Source: Saccharomycopsis malanga (taxonomy: Eukaryota > Ascomycota > Saccharomycetes > Ascoideales > Saccharomycopsidaceae). From it: a stretch of 64,000 bases of DNA. Below are positions 30,365 through 41,758 of the stretch, piece after piece (the first letter of the stretch is position 1; each line of letters opens with the position of its first letter). The translations under genes were made by a program, and so were the position numbers. Under the pieces are notes generated by a model. It saw only the letters and a list, made by a program, of their open reading frames with translations, made no database searches and was not told where the DNA came from. Location of the stretch: assembly GCA_004014935.1 (NCBI GenBank), contig CP025326.1, positions 1,364,001 to 1,428,000 of the forward strand, given 5' to 3'.

Positions 30365-31072
30365 GTGGTGTTACATAGTATTAATATATGCCTTGGGTTC
30401 TCGAGATTTACTGGATAATTCTTGAGTAAGTGGTGTCACTGGTTGTTTCGTAGTTGAAGTAAAGAAAAATATACTTCAAGTCTCATTTAATCTTTAAAGA
30501 AATGAATTGTCTCCAAATTTTGTATATCAAAAGAAGACAATAACTTGTTTTATTCTTAATTCAACAGAGGTTAACGAGCACTCATCTATATATTTTAACA
30601 CCCTTTTGATCGAAGTATAGCTGGTAAAAGTATTAAATATGTTTACCATGTTTACTATTACTAGTCATATTCATAATGTAAACATCAAATGACACTCGCC
30701 GTGGCTATGCGTCTTGTGATTTACTACGCTATATTTTTACTCAATACTAAAGCAACTTGTATATTTTAAAAAACTTCTATTAGACCTTACAATTAAGTTA
30801 TATATACACTATACAATTGCATCCACTTGTTGCCATTATCATTGTAAAGACATAAGGTTCTGAGCCCAATACTTTAACCCAATTCTTCTACTAGAATATT
30901 GCTTTAAGACCATTCTGTAGTAGTCCAAAACTTGATAAACTTGATAAATGCCAGTACTAATTGTGGGAGCCATGTCTGCTGCTACTCGACATGCTCCGAA
31001 ACTACAATTATATACACTTTTGCCAAAATACAAAAACTTATCGTATAATGTACAAACACTCTATGAACCATT
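30365..31072. other. Convergent intergenic region GCN20/DIS3
   Basis: This 708-bp AT-rich interval holds two 3' ends. I see no gene, repeat or RNA motif I can support. Confidence 0.5.
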
Positions 31073-34030
31073 TTAAACAAGCACCAACTGAGCTTTACGT
31101 TTGCTGGTGGCTGGATCAAGCACCGATTTAACTTGAACATTGACATGGTCAAAAACAGCGATATTTCTTTGGTTACCTTCCTTGTCCTTGAATGACAAGG
31201 TATAAGCTTCATCGTCAAACTTTGCAGAGTTTACGTCACCAAGAATATCAAGTTTGATCAAACCTTCAATGCCAAACTTTGGAACCAATACAACAATACC
31301 ATTGGAAAACACTTTGATGACATAACCCTCTTGTTTATCGTCTTTGTTATTTTTCATGACTTGTCCAACATAATATTCAATACTTGCTCTGCCAGCAAAC
31401 TGAGCATTTCTATGACGTTTGTTGATATTTTTGCAGATCAACTCCATCTTGTTCTTGTCCCGGTGGCTGAAATCCAATGTTTCGTAGCCAATGGCAGCAG
31501 CCAATTGTCTATGAGCAACAACGTCACAATAACGACGAATAGGAGAGGTAAAATGAGTATAGATCTCGGTGGCCAAACCGTAATGTCTGAATTCACCAAA
31601 ACTATACATTCCTGAAGGGAAATACTCGGCAGCCATCATGCAACGAGTGGCCATGATTCTTAACAAGGTATTAAAATAAGGGTCTTGTTCATCCTCGCAC
31701 CGGTCCAAAGAATCAGCCAATGCTTTGGATGAGTCTAGGGAAATATGCATGTTTTTTCTGACTCTTAACATGTCGTTGAGAACCTCGAAGTTTGTAGCCG
31801 GAGGAGCAGCGTGTCGTCTAAGCATAGCAGTTTGTGGGAAAGCATCGTATATCTTCTTGGCAACAGAAATGTTAGCTAACAACATGAACTCCTCAACCAA
31901 TGAGTTGGTAGCCAAAAGTTTCTTAATTTCCACTTCTCCTGGATCTGCTGTTTCACTATCCATATGGACTTTCACCTCAGGACTAGCAAGATTAAGAGCA
32001 CCTGCTTTCAATCTTTTCTGTTTGAGTTTGATGGAGAGATCAAGCAAAGCTCTCATACCCTTTGTCAATTCATCTTGGTTGTTAGGATCGTCTATTCTAA
32101 GCTGTGCTCTTTCATACGAGAAAGCTTCTCTGGACTTGATGATAGATTTAGAAAAATCCACATCAAGAATATTAGCATCATTGTCCAATTTCCAGATCAC
32201 CGAGAAAGCAAAACGCTCGACATATGGTTTAAGGGAACACAAGTCAGTCCCCAATAAAGGAGGCAACATGTCTATACGTTTGTCTACCAAATATACAGAT
32301 GTACCTCTGGAAGCACCTTCAGCATCCAACGGGGTGTTTGGCTTTACAAAATGTGTCACATCAGCAATGTGAACGCCTACTTCCCAATTACCATCTGGCA
32401 ACTGTTTAGCATGCAAAGCATCATCAATATCAACACAGCCTGGTGGATCAATGGAACATACAAGTTTGTCCCGAAAATCTCTTCTTTTTTTGATGAACTC
32501 ATCACCATCTAGTTTCTCTGGAACCTTCCAATCATGTCCTTCTTTAGGCAAGCACTCCAACACTTTCTTACTGAACGGTCTGTATTCTACGTCATGTTCT
32601 AATAGAAGTGCTTCTGTTTCTGCCTCCACAGACTCTATTTGACCAAGAGATCTCACAAAATGGCCCTCAGGATACTTTGAGGTGCTCGGCCACGAGTCCA
32701 CTGCCACTACGATTCTTTGTCCCAAAAGCTCAGTGGCTTTTCTGGTACGAATTCGGATCTTTGGTAACGATCTGTCCATTAGAACGACAAAACAGTTTCT
32801 AGGAGCATTGGATGCACGGACATCTCTACCGACAGAGTTTTCAGCAATCTGCCCCACATACAACCTCCAGCTTCGTTTGGAAATGCCCACAACCTTGGCT
32901 GTAGGCTGAATTTTCGCAGACCCCTCTTCAGAAGAAGCTTTCTGGGCTTCTTTGAGTAAATAGAGTCTTTCCTTGTCGGAAATGATAGAGTTTTCAGGAT
33001 GGTCTGTCTCTTCAGCATTATCATTAGCATCCAAGTTTTCCTCCTCGATGATCTCTGTGGCTGGCGATTTCCATTTAGACTTTGGAAGTAACTCGACTAC
33101 CACTCTATCGCCATTGAAACTTCTGTTAAGATTCTCCCTGCCCACTATAATAAGTGGTTTTTTGAAAGAAGGCACGGAAATCGTGCCCTCCAAAAAGTTA
33201 TACGACGAAATATTGACTGTTCCCTGATACAAGGTGCCATTTTTGATACCACCCATCAAACGTGCCGTTGAGTAGTAATCTGGGAATTTGGTCTCGTTGG
33301 CATGCGAGAACGAAGCTCCATTTTCCAAACTAGGAAGAAAATCAATCAAATCCTTTGCTTTCGGAAGATTCTCTACATAACCACTCAATGTCTCGGCAAT
33401 GATTCCTTCCTTGGAAGCAGATTCCCTGTTGTCCTTGTCATTACAAATGAATACAATGTTTATTTGCTCGTAATTCGCATTTTTGTGTTTGGCCAAATGC
33501 TCCTTGTAATACTCGCAGCATCTTCTGATGGCACGGTCGTTTCTATCGTTGATGCTTTCATTCAAGTTTCTGTTGACAAATGTAGCCTCGGAAAACTCGT
33601 TATGAAATACTACAAATCTTTTCTCGTCAGATTTACACAAGCCTCTGAGTCTCGTATATATAGGAAACGATCTGTTTCTCACCTCCTCCAAAACCGTCTG
33701 CGGCACAATCACATCACACAACGAGTCCTTGTGCTCAAGAAGATCTATGGCTTGCAATACAATGTTGGTATCCAAAACTACATAATGATGTCCATATTTC
33801 TTCACATACAATGGAGTGTCTGACAACGTGAACGCCGGAAACTGGTTATTAGCATCTGGTTTCGCTACCTCAGGGCATTTGGTACATATTTTCGAGTAAC
33901 ATGGAATATCATCTCTCAAATAATGCTCTCTAACAACTTTGGTGGCGCCTCCATTTCTGGACCGCACATACACCTTTTGAGTCACAGTAAGCCCACTGGA
34001 CAATCTCTTTTTCGGAACAACAGTCGACAT
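31073..34030 (-). CDS. DIS3: Exosome nuclease Dis3/Rrp44
   Basis: Dis3 is the catalytic subunit of the RNA exosome, with 3'-5' exonuclease and endonuclease activity. The 985-residue protein has, in order: the N-terminal CR3 cysteine motif (CYSKICTKC), a PIN domain whose VLDTNIVLQ (near residue 87) carries an acidic metal ligand, cold-shock domains, the RNB domain with CVDIDDALH near residue 530 (the catalytic Asp cluster), and a C-terminal S1 domain. [17 protein letters not shown] is the conserved late RNB block. The size matches baker's yeast (1001). I found no in-frame CTG codon in the whole gene. It is divergent from PFF1 across almost 2 kb. Confidence 0.98.
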   Translation of the reverse strand: MSTVVPKKRLSSGLTVTQKVYVRSRNGGATKVVREHYLRDDIPCYSKICTKCPEVAKPDANNQFPAFTLSDTPLYVKKYGHHYVVLDTNIVLQAIDLLEHKDSLCDVIVPQTVLEEVRNRSFPIYTRLRGLCKSDEKRFVVFHNEFSEATFVNRNLNESINDRNDRAIRRCCEYYKEHLAKHKNANYEQINIVFICNDKDNRESASKEGIIAETLSGYVENLPKAKDLIDFLPSLENGASFSHANETKFPDYYSTARLMGGIKNGTLYQGTVNISSYNFLEGTISVPSFKKPLIIVGRENLNRSFNGDRVVVELLPKSKWKSPATEIIEEENLDANDNAEETDHPENSIISDKERLYLLKEAQKASSEEGSAKIQPTAKVVGISKRSWRLYVGQIAENSVGRDVRASNAPRNCFVVLMDRSLPKIRIRTRKATELLGQRIVVAVDSWPSTSKYPEGHFVRSLGQIESVEAETEALLLEHDVEYRPFSKKVLECLPKEGHDWKVPEKLDGDEFIKKRRDFRDKLVCSIDPPGCVDIDDALHAKQLPDGNWEVGVHIADVTHFVKPNTPLDAEGASRGTSVYLVDKRIDMLPPLLGTDLCSLKPYVERFAFSVIWKLDNDANILDVDFSKSIIKSREAFSYERAQLRIDDPNNQDELTKGMRALLDLSIKLKQKRLKAGALNLASPEVKVHMDSETADPGEVEIKKLLATNSLVEEFMLLANISVAKKIYDAFPQTAMLRRHAAPPATNFEVLNDMLRVRKNMHISLDSSKALADSLDRCEDEQDPYFNTLLRIMATRCMMAAEYFPSGMYSFGEFRHYGLATEIYTHFTSPIRRYCDVVAHRQLAAAIGYETLDFSHRDKNKMELICKNINKRHRNAQFAGRASIEYYVGQVMKNNKDDKQEGYVIKVFSNGIVVLVPKFGIEGLIKLDILGDVNSAKFDDEAYTLSFKDKEGNQRNIAVFDHVNVQVKSVLDPATSKRKAQLVLV

Positions 34031-36020
34031 TCTCTACTTCTAGTTTCCTGACAGGTTGTTGTAACACTATTTACTGATATATGATGCTGATTTACTCTCC
34101 ATCGCTCCATTATTAAGATTTTCATTAAATTTTTATGGTTGTGAGCGCGTGGCTGATGAGAGGGCGACCAAAAGGGTAGGTCGGTCTACTGTGTATATCT
34201 TAAGCTGAAGGTTGAAGTAACTTTTCTATTTTCTGCTTATTCTGGGGTTAGTATTGTTGACTTATTGTATATAAAGTGTATTAAGGCTCATTGGGGGGTG
34301 AGGATTATATTGAATGTAGTGGAGAAGTATGTTCTGAACTATTAATTGTAAAACTTGTAGCTAGGCCTAGGAGTGGTAAATATTCATATTTACGAGTACT
34401 TATTCAAAATTAGTAAAAGTATGTTGTATTTGAATGAAAAGAAAGCAAATATGCCTTAGTTGACAAGACATGTGGGAAGTGTACAATTATATGAGAGAAA
34501 GACGGGCATCATTTGGGAGTTTAAATCCCATTTTTCAGAGAGTAATCCAAAAGAGGTTAAAATTTGATATATAAATTTCAATATGATTTACCAGATTATC
34601 TTGTTAAACTACCAAAGGAAACAAAACAAATAGTGAGACGGCACTTTTTAATAAGATAAACTATTGTATCATAGGTGGTAAACTTCTATATGCTTCTAAT
34701 CCTATGGTTTGGTTGACTAAATGCATTAAATCCCTTATTCCATGTTTTTTTTTTGCTTGGCAATACTTGTTTTATTTACTAATTCTTACTGTCAATTGGT
34801 GTTCCAGTAGTCCCGTTTTCCCATTGTTTAATTACTCTTACGAGTCTACGCAATTGTCTTAATATTACAATCATTTATTAAATGACAAGTTGATATGGTT
34901 TTTGGGATACTCCACTGTAACAAAATATTGTTCAGTTAGTGGGCAAATGACTGCTTTAGCATGGAAAAAAAGCTTTCCATTCAAAATAGGTGCTTTCCAT
35001 TTAAGCTGATACTTTCCATTTAAACTGACGCTCAAAATTCGTTAAGAGGTTATAAGCAGAAATTAAGTGTTTCGAAGGGCACATATAATTATGGAATAAC
35101 GTTTAGGATAGTAAAAAAAGCGAATTTGTTTATAGCTAATAGTAAAAGAGATTAAAAATAATAAAAATAGTAAAAAATAAAAAAGATTGTGGTCTCACCT
35201 TGGTCCCGATGATACTACTTGCGTTGAGTATATAGTGACCTTTTCCAAATAGGAGAGCAAAGCTTAAGCTATTATATTATTGTTAATCAAGTTAAAAACC
35301 ATTTATGAGCTTATGCTATGTTCTTCTTGCTCATTTGTCTATTTTTCGTATATGAATAGGTGATCATGATTAAAATATTGATCTCCACAGTCCTGACTCT
35401 GAGTTAATGTAATAACTTATAAGTAATAATTTATTAAAATACATTGGGAATCTCCACTCCACTTTGGTTTTTTTTTTGCAGAAGAAATTTAACTGTTATA
35501 TATCAAACAATTTCCAGGACTCATATGCCAATAGTTTTCTTCATGGCAATAGGCATACCGTCATAAGGCTAGAGAATGATAACTGCTGAAACTTCACTTT
35601 TAAATCTTGTTACCAAGAATGACATAGCATTCCGTTAAAAAAAATAAAAAGCTTTGCTAATGATAAATCTGCAGCAGCTTGCACACTTGGTTACGAAGTC
35701 TTATAAAAGCTTCTATGGGTGAATTCACGCTCAGCGTTCTAAAAAGCAGCGAGTAAAAGTGTCGTCTTGGAAATTAAACCCATGTTCCTGTTAGATCTTG
35801 TTTTTTCTCTTCTTTGAGGGCGCTGACCAGTGAGCCAAATGGCCCAGTGGCTGGCCCAGATTAATATGAGAATAATTAGATACATTATGCATGTTGGGAA
35901 CCAAGACGTGCTCTTATCAATTATCGCACACTACCAATAATGTCTGAAACTAGATAATGAGGCAATTATCACCAAAAGTCACTATTATTGAATGAGTAAG
36001 CTAAGAATTGCCAGTCAAAG
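34031..36020. other. Long divergent intergenic region DIS3/PFF1
   Basis: This 1,990-bp AT-rich region has no frame of note. It holds a threefold CTTTCCATT repeat with an adjacent inverted repeat (34961-35020), poly-A/T stretches and A-rich simple sequence near 35110-35185. The length is well above that of most divergent promoters in the window. A non-coding RNA or an unusually long promoter could account for it, but I cannot show either. Confidence 0.5.
34961..35020. repeat. Three CTTTCCATT copies with an inverted partner
   Basis: CTTTCCATT occurs at 34973, 34993 and 35012, about two helical turns apart. The first copy also pairs with an upstream ATGGAAA (34961-34967) to form a 7-bp-arm inverted repeat. 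This is seen directly; any regulatory role is inferred. Confidence 0.7.
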
Positions 36021-38969
36021 ATGGAAGAAGGGGGCAGAATTAGGGCCTCTTCGGGGAGCCGGTTGCTAGCACAAGTGTCGAATTTTTTCAGCAATGTTTT
36101 CAAGTTCCGGAAGACGTCACTTACGATATTTACGATTCTCAGTTATATAATTGTTGTGTCATTGGATTTCTACGCAGAATACTCTGCTTTACAGGTTCCA
36201 GAGCCAGAGCCATACTACTTGAGCAATGCCTGGACAGATTTACAAGTCATCACCAAAAAGCCTCATCCATACACGTCGCATGCCAACGATGAGGTGTTTG
36301 AATATCTTAGCAACCGGGTTTCTTATTATGCCAGTAGAAACCCAGGAGTGGTGCTGTACGAGACTGATTTTGGCGCCCGGTCGCTATTCAAGCAAAGAGA
36401 TGTGTTCAATGACAGTTCTACGGACACGAGGGTAATATATTACGAATCAGGCAACGTGTATGTGAAAATCGACGGTTCTGATCCGGATTTGTCTGCTTTA
36501 CTTGTAAGTGCACATTATGATTCTGTGCCTACGGCTCCTGGGGCTATAGACGATGGACAGGGCATCAGCACAATGCTAGCTATTTTGGATTATTACACGA
36601 AAAACAAGATCCAGCCGTTGAGAACAATTATATTCAACTTCAATAACGACGAAGAGTTTGGCTTGTTAGGTGCCACTGTGTTTTTCAACCATCCTTGGGC
36701 CAAACAGGTGGAGTATTTCATCAATTTGGAAGGAACCGGAGCTGGTGGCAGAGCTATATTGTTCAGAACTACTAATTACGGACTAGCGAAATACTACAAG
36801 AACGTGCCTTCCCCATTTGCATCTTCTGTATTCCAACAAGGGTTCCGCAATAGATTCATCAGTAGCGAGACAGACTACAAGGTGTACGACCAGAACGGCT
36901 TGAAGGGGTTTGATATTGCTTTCTATAAACCGAGATCGTTATACCATACGATCCGCGATTCCATTGCTTCCACCACCAAAGGTTCTTTGCACCATATGAT
37001 GAGCAACACTTTGGCTCTTGTCCAGACGTTGTCTGAGGAACAGGAAATCGATGACGACGACAGCCCGGCCGTCTTTTTTGACGTGTTTGGCAAATACTTT
37101 GTGATATTCTCCATCAACACTTTATATACCATAAATATTGTTTCGTTAGTAGTGATTCCTTTGGTTCATATCGTTTTGCTAATCATTATTTTCAGAAGAC
37201 ACACCTGGAACATAACCCACTCCAAACTCTCTGCCTTGTTCAGATTGCCTATCAGTTTGCTTGTTTCCGGCCTCATGACCACCTGGGTTAGCGATATGAT
37301 CCAGAGAAAAAACCCTTTTGTTGTCTCATTGAATTACAACATTGTCTTGCTAGTGTTGACTGCCACTAGTGTGTTGTTCAACTATCTTATTCTCACTTTT
37401 TTCAACAACGTGTTGAAGATCCATGATCAGAAATTGGTGGTGCTTATCGAATTGAACTTTTTCTTTTGGTTGTTATCCACCAGACAGTTGCCTCCAAACG
37501 ATACTACTGGCGAGTGGCTAAGCACTTTGCTTTATATTTTGTTCAGTATCACTACAACCTTTGGTCTTTTCAGTCTTGCTATCAAACAGCAGAAGTTGCC
37601 TGTTATTTCTATCCAAGACTATGGTTCTGTTGACACTTCTGGTGACACTTCTGGTGACAATTCTGATGACAGTCATGCTGACACAGATAATGCAGAACAG
37701 CAGAGTATTGAAAGTCATGGCGATACTAACGACGAATCATCACCACTTCTTGGCCCAAGCCATGATGATTATGTTATGGTGACCTCCAAAAATGTAAAAG
37801 AAACTTCAATTGATTCTTTCAATTATGACTGGTCTATCCAATATCTCATGTTGGTGCCCATATCTTTATATTTCATCTATTTCAACATCCATGAGCTTTT
37901 ACAAGCAATATACCAAAACTCGCATTATGGTGACAATTCAATCAACCAGATTTTCTCCTTCATGCAGGCATTTGCTTTAGCATTAACCATCCCCATTTTA
38001 GCGTTTGTTCACAAGTTGAATTACGTTGTACGGTTGTTTTTACTACTTGCGATTATTGTTGGCTCCTTCGTTGCCACCTCCGTGTTTCCTTTTACTTATA
38101 GCAACCCGTTGAAGGTGACCTTTTACCAAGAAATCGACCTCGACCATGGTTCCAAACCGATGGTCAGAATTTCCGGTAGTGAGTCTTATCTCAAGGGTTA
38201 TTTGGAGGATTTGCCGAGCGTGAAAGCATCTAATGTTTCTGTAGATTGTGTACCTAATACTCGGACTGCTGGCTTGGAAACGTGCTCCTATGAAGGATTA
38301 GAGCCTAATTTGATCAGTGCTAGCTCAAGGCCTGCTGCAAAAGATATCTTGAGCTACAAGGTGTTGAAAAACACCAACAAAAACAAGAAGGACAAGATTT
38401 CCCCTTACGAGCCTTTGGAAGCCGAGTTGTTGATCCAGGCTAAGGATAACAGACATTGTGTTTTGTCGTTCAACACTACACGGTATTCATCTTTCAAACA
38501 CGGCAAGTCGCCGCTACGTCTGTTGACTGTTTTCCATGACAACGGAACATACGACAACTACACGTTCGGCCAGATTCTAGAACCCAAGGCTGTTCCAGGA
38601 GGCTATTCTGAGGACAAGTATGGCAACGACCATTTCAAGTGGTTGAAAGGAATCGATCAGTTGCAGTTGCACAAGACCAACTGGACACAGGAATACTTCC
38701 ATATTGGTCTTCTGTGGATCCCCAGATGGTTTGATGATGACAATGCTGATTATGACGACGACGACGACGACAAAAACGCAAAGCTCAGCAAACTTGGCGT
38801 CCATGTGGAATGTTACTGGGGAGAATACGATGATGAAGTTGAGGTCGATGACAAACTTGTTAGAAAGCTTCCTGCATATGATGAATTGAACCAATATAGT
38901 CCGAATTACGTAATCTACACCAAAGCTTATCCGGGATTGGTAGTTATCAAAAAATATATTGAACTTTGA
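36021..38969 (+). CDS. PFF1: Vacuolar membrane M28 metalloprotease
   Basis: Pff1 is a multi-spanning vacuolar membrane protein with an M28 zinc aminopeptidase-like domain facing the lumen. The 982-residue protein has an N-terminal membrane anchor (about residues 33-53), then the M28 domain with all expected metal ligands: SAHYDSVPTAPGAIDDGQG near residue 165, NNDEEFG and NLEGTGAGG, and the late YHTIRDS His. Around nine further hydrophobic segments follow, interrupted by an acidic Asp/Ser linker (about 535-590), and a luminal-type C-terminal domain. An Asp-rich run lies near residue 910. Length matches baker's yeast (976). It is a membrane member of the M28 family rather than a soluble aminopeptidase. 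Confidence 0.95.
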   Translation: MEEGGRIRASSGSRLLAQVSNFFSNVFKFRKTSLTIFTILSYIIVVSLDFYAEYSALQVPEPEPYYLSNAWTDLQVITKKPHPYTSHANDEVFEYLSNRVSYYASRNPGVVLYETDFGARSLFKQRDVFNDSSTDTRVIYYESGNVYVKIDGSDPDLSALLVSAHYDSVPTAPGAIDDGQGISTMLAILDYYTKNKIQPLRTIIFNFNNDEEFGLLGATVFFNHPWAKQVEYFINLEGTGAGGRAILFRTTNYGLAKYYKNVPSPFASSVFQQGFRNRFISSETDYKVYDQNGLKGFDIAFYKPRSLYHTIRDSIASTTKGSLHHMMSNTLALVQTLSEEQEIDDDDSPAVFFDVFGKYFVIFSINTLYTINIVSLVVIPLVHIVLLIIIFRRHTWNITHSKLSALFRLPISLLVSGLMTTWVSDMIQRKNPFVVSLNYNIVLLVLTATSVLFNYLILTFFNNVLKIHDQKLVVLIELNFFFWLLSTRQLPPNDTTGEWLSTLLYILFSITTTFGLFSLAIKQQKLPVISIQDYGSVDTSGDTSGDNSDDSHADTDNAEQQSIESHGDTNDESSPLLGPSHDDYVMVTSKNVKETSIDSFNYDWSIQYLMLVPISLYFIYFNIHELLQAIYQNSHYGDNSINQIFSFMQAFALALTIPILAFVHKLNYVVRLFLLLAIIVGSFVATSVFPFTYSNPLKVTFYQEIDLDHGSKPMVRISGSESYLKGYLEDLPSVKASNVSVDCVPNTRTAGLETCSYEGLEPNLISASSRPAAKDILSYKVLKNTNKNKKDKISPYEPLEAELLIQAKDNRHCVLSFNTTRYSSFKHGKSPLRLLTVFHDNGTYDNYTFGQILEPKAVPGGYSEDKYGNDHFKWLKGIDQLQLHKTNWTQEYFHIGLLWIPRWFDDDNADYDDDDDDKNAKLSKLGVHVECYWGEYDDEVEVDDKLVRKLPAYDELNQYSPNYVIYTKAYPGLVVIKKYIEL

Positions 38970-40753
38970 TTCAACCTGTGCCTCTATGTTAGTTTGCTCA
39001 ATATATGTTCATGCCATGTTGTACAGTATGTGAGATCAGCACTGTTAATCAGTGTTAAACGGTTTTTCTCAGTAAGTGCAAATCCTCCAGACATGCTGAA
39101 TGATGAATTGTATTGAATAGTATATAAATGTACGAGTGGTCAAATACGATTCGGGAAGCCTTTCGTATTGTCTGCAAAAATGTCATGATGTTATTGTATG
39201 TATACAGCCACTAAATACGACCGGACAATTAATACAAGATTGCGAGTAATCCCCGACAGTTGCAAACCGCATTCTTGGCAATTGACAATTCCAGATGGTA
39301 TTACAAGCAGTAGATCAGTAGGGATGTGTGGACACCTCAGGATCGCTCAGAGGTCTCTTTGGGAAATGTCTATCGAGCCATATAGCAGATTGACATTAAT
39401 CTTACTTTGTTGATGATTACGGAGACCAGAAAACTTGCCAAACCTAAAACTTTACTCGGCGTCAAGGCAAAGGCTTGGATCACTTACAGCTTATCATTTA
39501 GTATTACTTGTATACAGTCAGTCTATTGGCCAGCTACACGACGCTCATGCTCATAATCAGCTTGTGACAAACCTTGCAATACAGCTTTGCTACGATTTCT
39601 AACCGGTGTATGCATAGATTGCTGATCCTCCAATTTGCTAATGATTTTCCTCCAATGGCGTATACTTTATTTAATGCTTTTAAAACGTTCATCTCGAAAA
39701 TGAACGAGCGTTTTGAAAGACCGTATGCATACTACTGCACCAAGACGCAGAATACTGCATCAATATGCAGCCTTGGTATATCTGTCAGAGACAATAAGTT
39801 ATACACTTCTTTCTGGAAATGGTGTTTTACACCGAGTTATGTTGGTGTTCGAGGCCTTTGAAGCAATGGAGGCTGGTTGCAAGTTGAGTGTAGAAAAGCA
39901 GGTTTTGCGGGGGACGATTGTGGATTTTTGAATCTAGAATAAACCTCAAATGAGCCTAATTCACCTGTTTTTATTCATTTGGCATAAATTAAAACACACC
40001 CAAACTGTATTAATGCGCAAAACAGACAAGTTTCAGATCCAAGATTCTCAAAAGTGTAGCGCATACGTCCATCAAGTCGAGCTGCTGCAAAACTAGTGGA
40101 AGATCATCAACTTGCTTATTGTTTGTCTTACATCACCGTTTAAAGTTTCTGGCCTGATGGGAAACGTGTCGATCTTTGCGGAAGTAAAGATAAATTTGGA
40201 AAAGCATACAATCCGAGCTTTTTGGTGACTTGTAACGCAATGCTGCTTTTTGGTGTGAGAATTGTTAGGCAAACTTGTAGTTGGATGTATGTAGTGGGGA
40301 GAAACATGATTATATCTTATTTGTAAGATTAACAATGGAAGGTTTGAGCCTGGATTGTCAAGTTGATATAAATAGATTGGAAATAATCTGTAACAATGTG
40401 TATTTTGATTACAATGGCAGTAATGACAAGCCTATGGCGAACCAGGGAAAATATGCTTACTTTGAAAGATCCTACGACAAACCAAAAATATGCTTACTTT
40501 GAAAGATAATGTAGAAACCAACATGTAATATCAGTAGAAGATCAGTAGATGCAAAAAGGACAGACCCACGGCATAAAAAAGCAGTAAATACAAAACAGAA
40601 CCAATAAACAGAACAGATGACAAGAAATGAATGTAAAACAAAAGCAGATTGACCAGGAAACATAGAATAGGTATTATAATATAGATATGAACCAAAACCC
40701 CCAACAAGAATAGAAGCAAATAGCAAGAAACAAAGAAAAATTCACAAAATGGA
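38970..40753. other. Long convergent intergenic region
   Basis: This 1,784-bp interval lies between the 3' ends of PFF1 and the peroxidase gene. Several frames of 60-95 codons exist on both strands (for example 39198-39413 and 39574-39931), but none resembles a known family. A 23-bp direct repeat is at 40448-40507. A decayed gene is possible, given the length and fairly mixed base composition from 39180 to 39940, but I cannot name one. Confidence 0.45.
40448..40507. repeat. 23-bp perfect direct repeat
   Basis: The unit AAAATATGCTTACTTTGAAAG plus AT is present at 40448-40470 and 40485-40507. The preceding 14-17 bases of each copy are also similar (CCTATGGCGAACCAGG against CCTACGACAAACC). This marks a local tandem duplication with a 37-bp period. 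Confidence 0.85.
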
Positions 40754-41758
40754 TCACTCATCTAACAACTTGACGATTATTTCTTCCATTGTCTTAGGCT
40801 TGGCCAACGACGTTCCACGATGGACAACATTGCCTCTTTTATCAACAAGAAACTTTTCAAAGTTCCAAAACACCCGTTTGGAGTGGAGTGCTCCTTTTTT
40901 CTGGCTTTTCAAGTACTCGTAAATAGGGCTGGTGTGTTTTCCGTTCACTCGGATTTTCTTCATTATTGGAAAGCTGACATTGAACTTCATGGAACAGTAC
41001 TGCACAATCTCGTTTTCCGACTTTGGCTCTTGAAGAAACTGGTTGGACGGAAACGCAATGATTTCAAACCCTTTAGAGTTGTACTTTTCGTACAAGGCCT
41101 CTAGATCCTTGTACTGTCTGGTGAAACGGCAGAAAGATGCCACATTGACTATCATCACCACCTTGTCAAACAAGAGCGAAAAGTTGAACGGAACTCCATT
41201 ATAATCCTCCGATGTCAAGTCATAGAACTCGAGATTGATCAGCGATCTTCTGATTCGGTCTGCCTCGTAATCCTCGTCATCGCTCTTCTTTACCGGCTTC
41301 TCTAGACTCTCCGACAAGACTGAATACCGAGTCATTGCTGTGCTGTCCGAACGTGTGCTCATTGCTGTCGAGCCTGACACTGTGCTTACTGTGGACGCTG
41401 AGAAATGCTTCTCCTTAGGAGACGCCAACGTAAATGCCGCTGTGCTGCCCTGGTACAAGCTCTGTTTTGGCGGAGAACCAGTTGGTCTGGAATGGTCAAA
41501 AAGATTGAGGAACGAATTATATGTCGACTCCTCCAACGCCTGAATGCTTATGTGTCTCTGCTCCAGCTCGCTTGTTTCCGCCGGAAACGGTCTTGTATTG
41601 TATGTGAGCCCACTGGTGCTGTAAAGAACACTGTTGAAATCTGCTTTAGGGTCAAACGTGCTGACTTTTGCTGTTTCCTCGTCACTGAACATGTTTCTGT
41701 TATCAAATTCCGTCTCTTCTATAACTGTAAGCATGTCCATTTGCTTCTGAAGCTCCAT
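40754..41758 (-). CDS. Glutathione peroxidase-like enzyme, long N-terminus
   Basis: The C-terminal 165 residues are a thioredoxin-dependent glutathione peroxidase of the yeast Gpx type, which reduces hydroperoxides. The catalytic tetrad is intact: Cys in NVASFCRFT (near residue 210), Gln in FPSNQF, and Trp and Asn in WNFEKFLVD. The Cys in VQYCSMKFNV aligns with the resolving Cys of Gpx3/Hyr1. The usual FPCNQF Cys is Ser here. Unusually, about 170 Ser/Thr-rich residues precede the domain, with a TVSTVSGSTAMSTRSDSTAM run and an acidic stretch just before the core. The frame extends 11 codons further through TTG; the first ATG is 41758. Internal ATGs, such as 41335, would give a near-normal length, so the start is uncertain. 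No signal peptide is evident. Confidence 0.88.
   Translation of the reverse strand: MELQKQMDMLTVIEETEFDNRNMFSDEETAKVSTFDPKADFNSVLYSTSGLTYNTRPFPAETSELEQRHISIQALEESTYNSFLNLFDHSRPTGSPPKQSLYQGSTAAFTLASPKEKHFSASTVSTVSGSTAMSTRSDSTAMTRYSVLSESLEKPVKKSDDEDYEADRIRRSLINLEFYDLTSEDYNGVPFNFSLLFDKVVMIVNVASFCRFTRQYKDLEALYEKYNSKGFEIIAFPSNQFLQEPKSENEIVQYCSMKFNVSFPIMKKIRVNGKHTSPIYEYLKSQKKGALHSKRVFWNFEKFLVDKRGNVVHRGTSLAKPKTMEEIIVKLLDE

Noticed and set aside
34148-34210. Possible C/D-box snoRNA (CTGATGA at about 34153, CTGA near 34204)
   Set aside because: The C box lacks the expected purine, there is no terminal stem that I can see and the two boxes are very common sequences.
39198-39931. Small plus-strand frames in the PFF1/peroxidase spacer
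   Set aside because: The translations resemble nothing known and overlap one another in different frames; kept only as a note on the spacer.
40472-40761. Two hydrophobic minus-strand frames
   Set aside because: They are AT-rich frames over the peroxidase 3' region, and one overlaps its stop codon.
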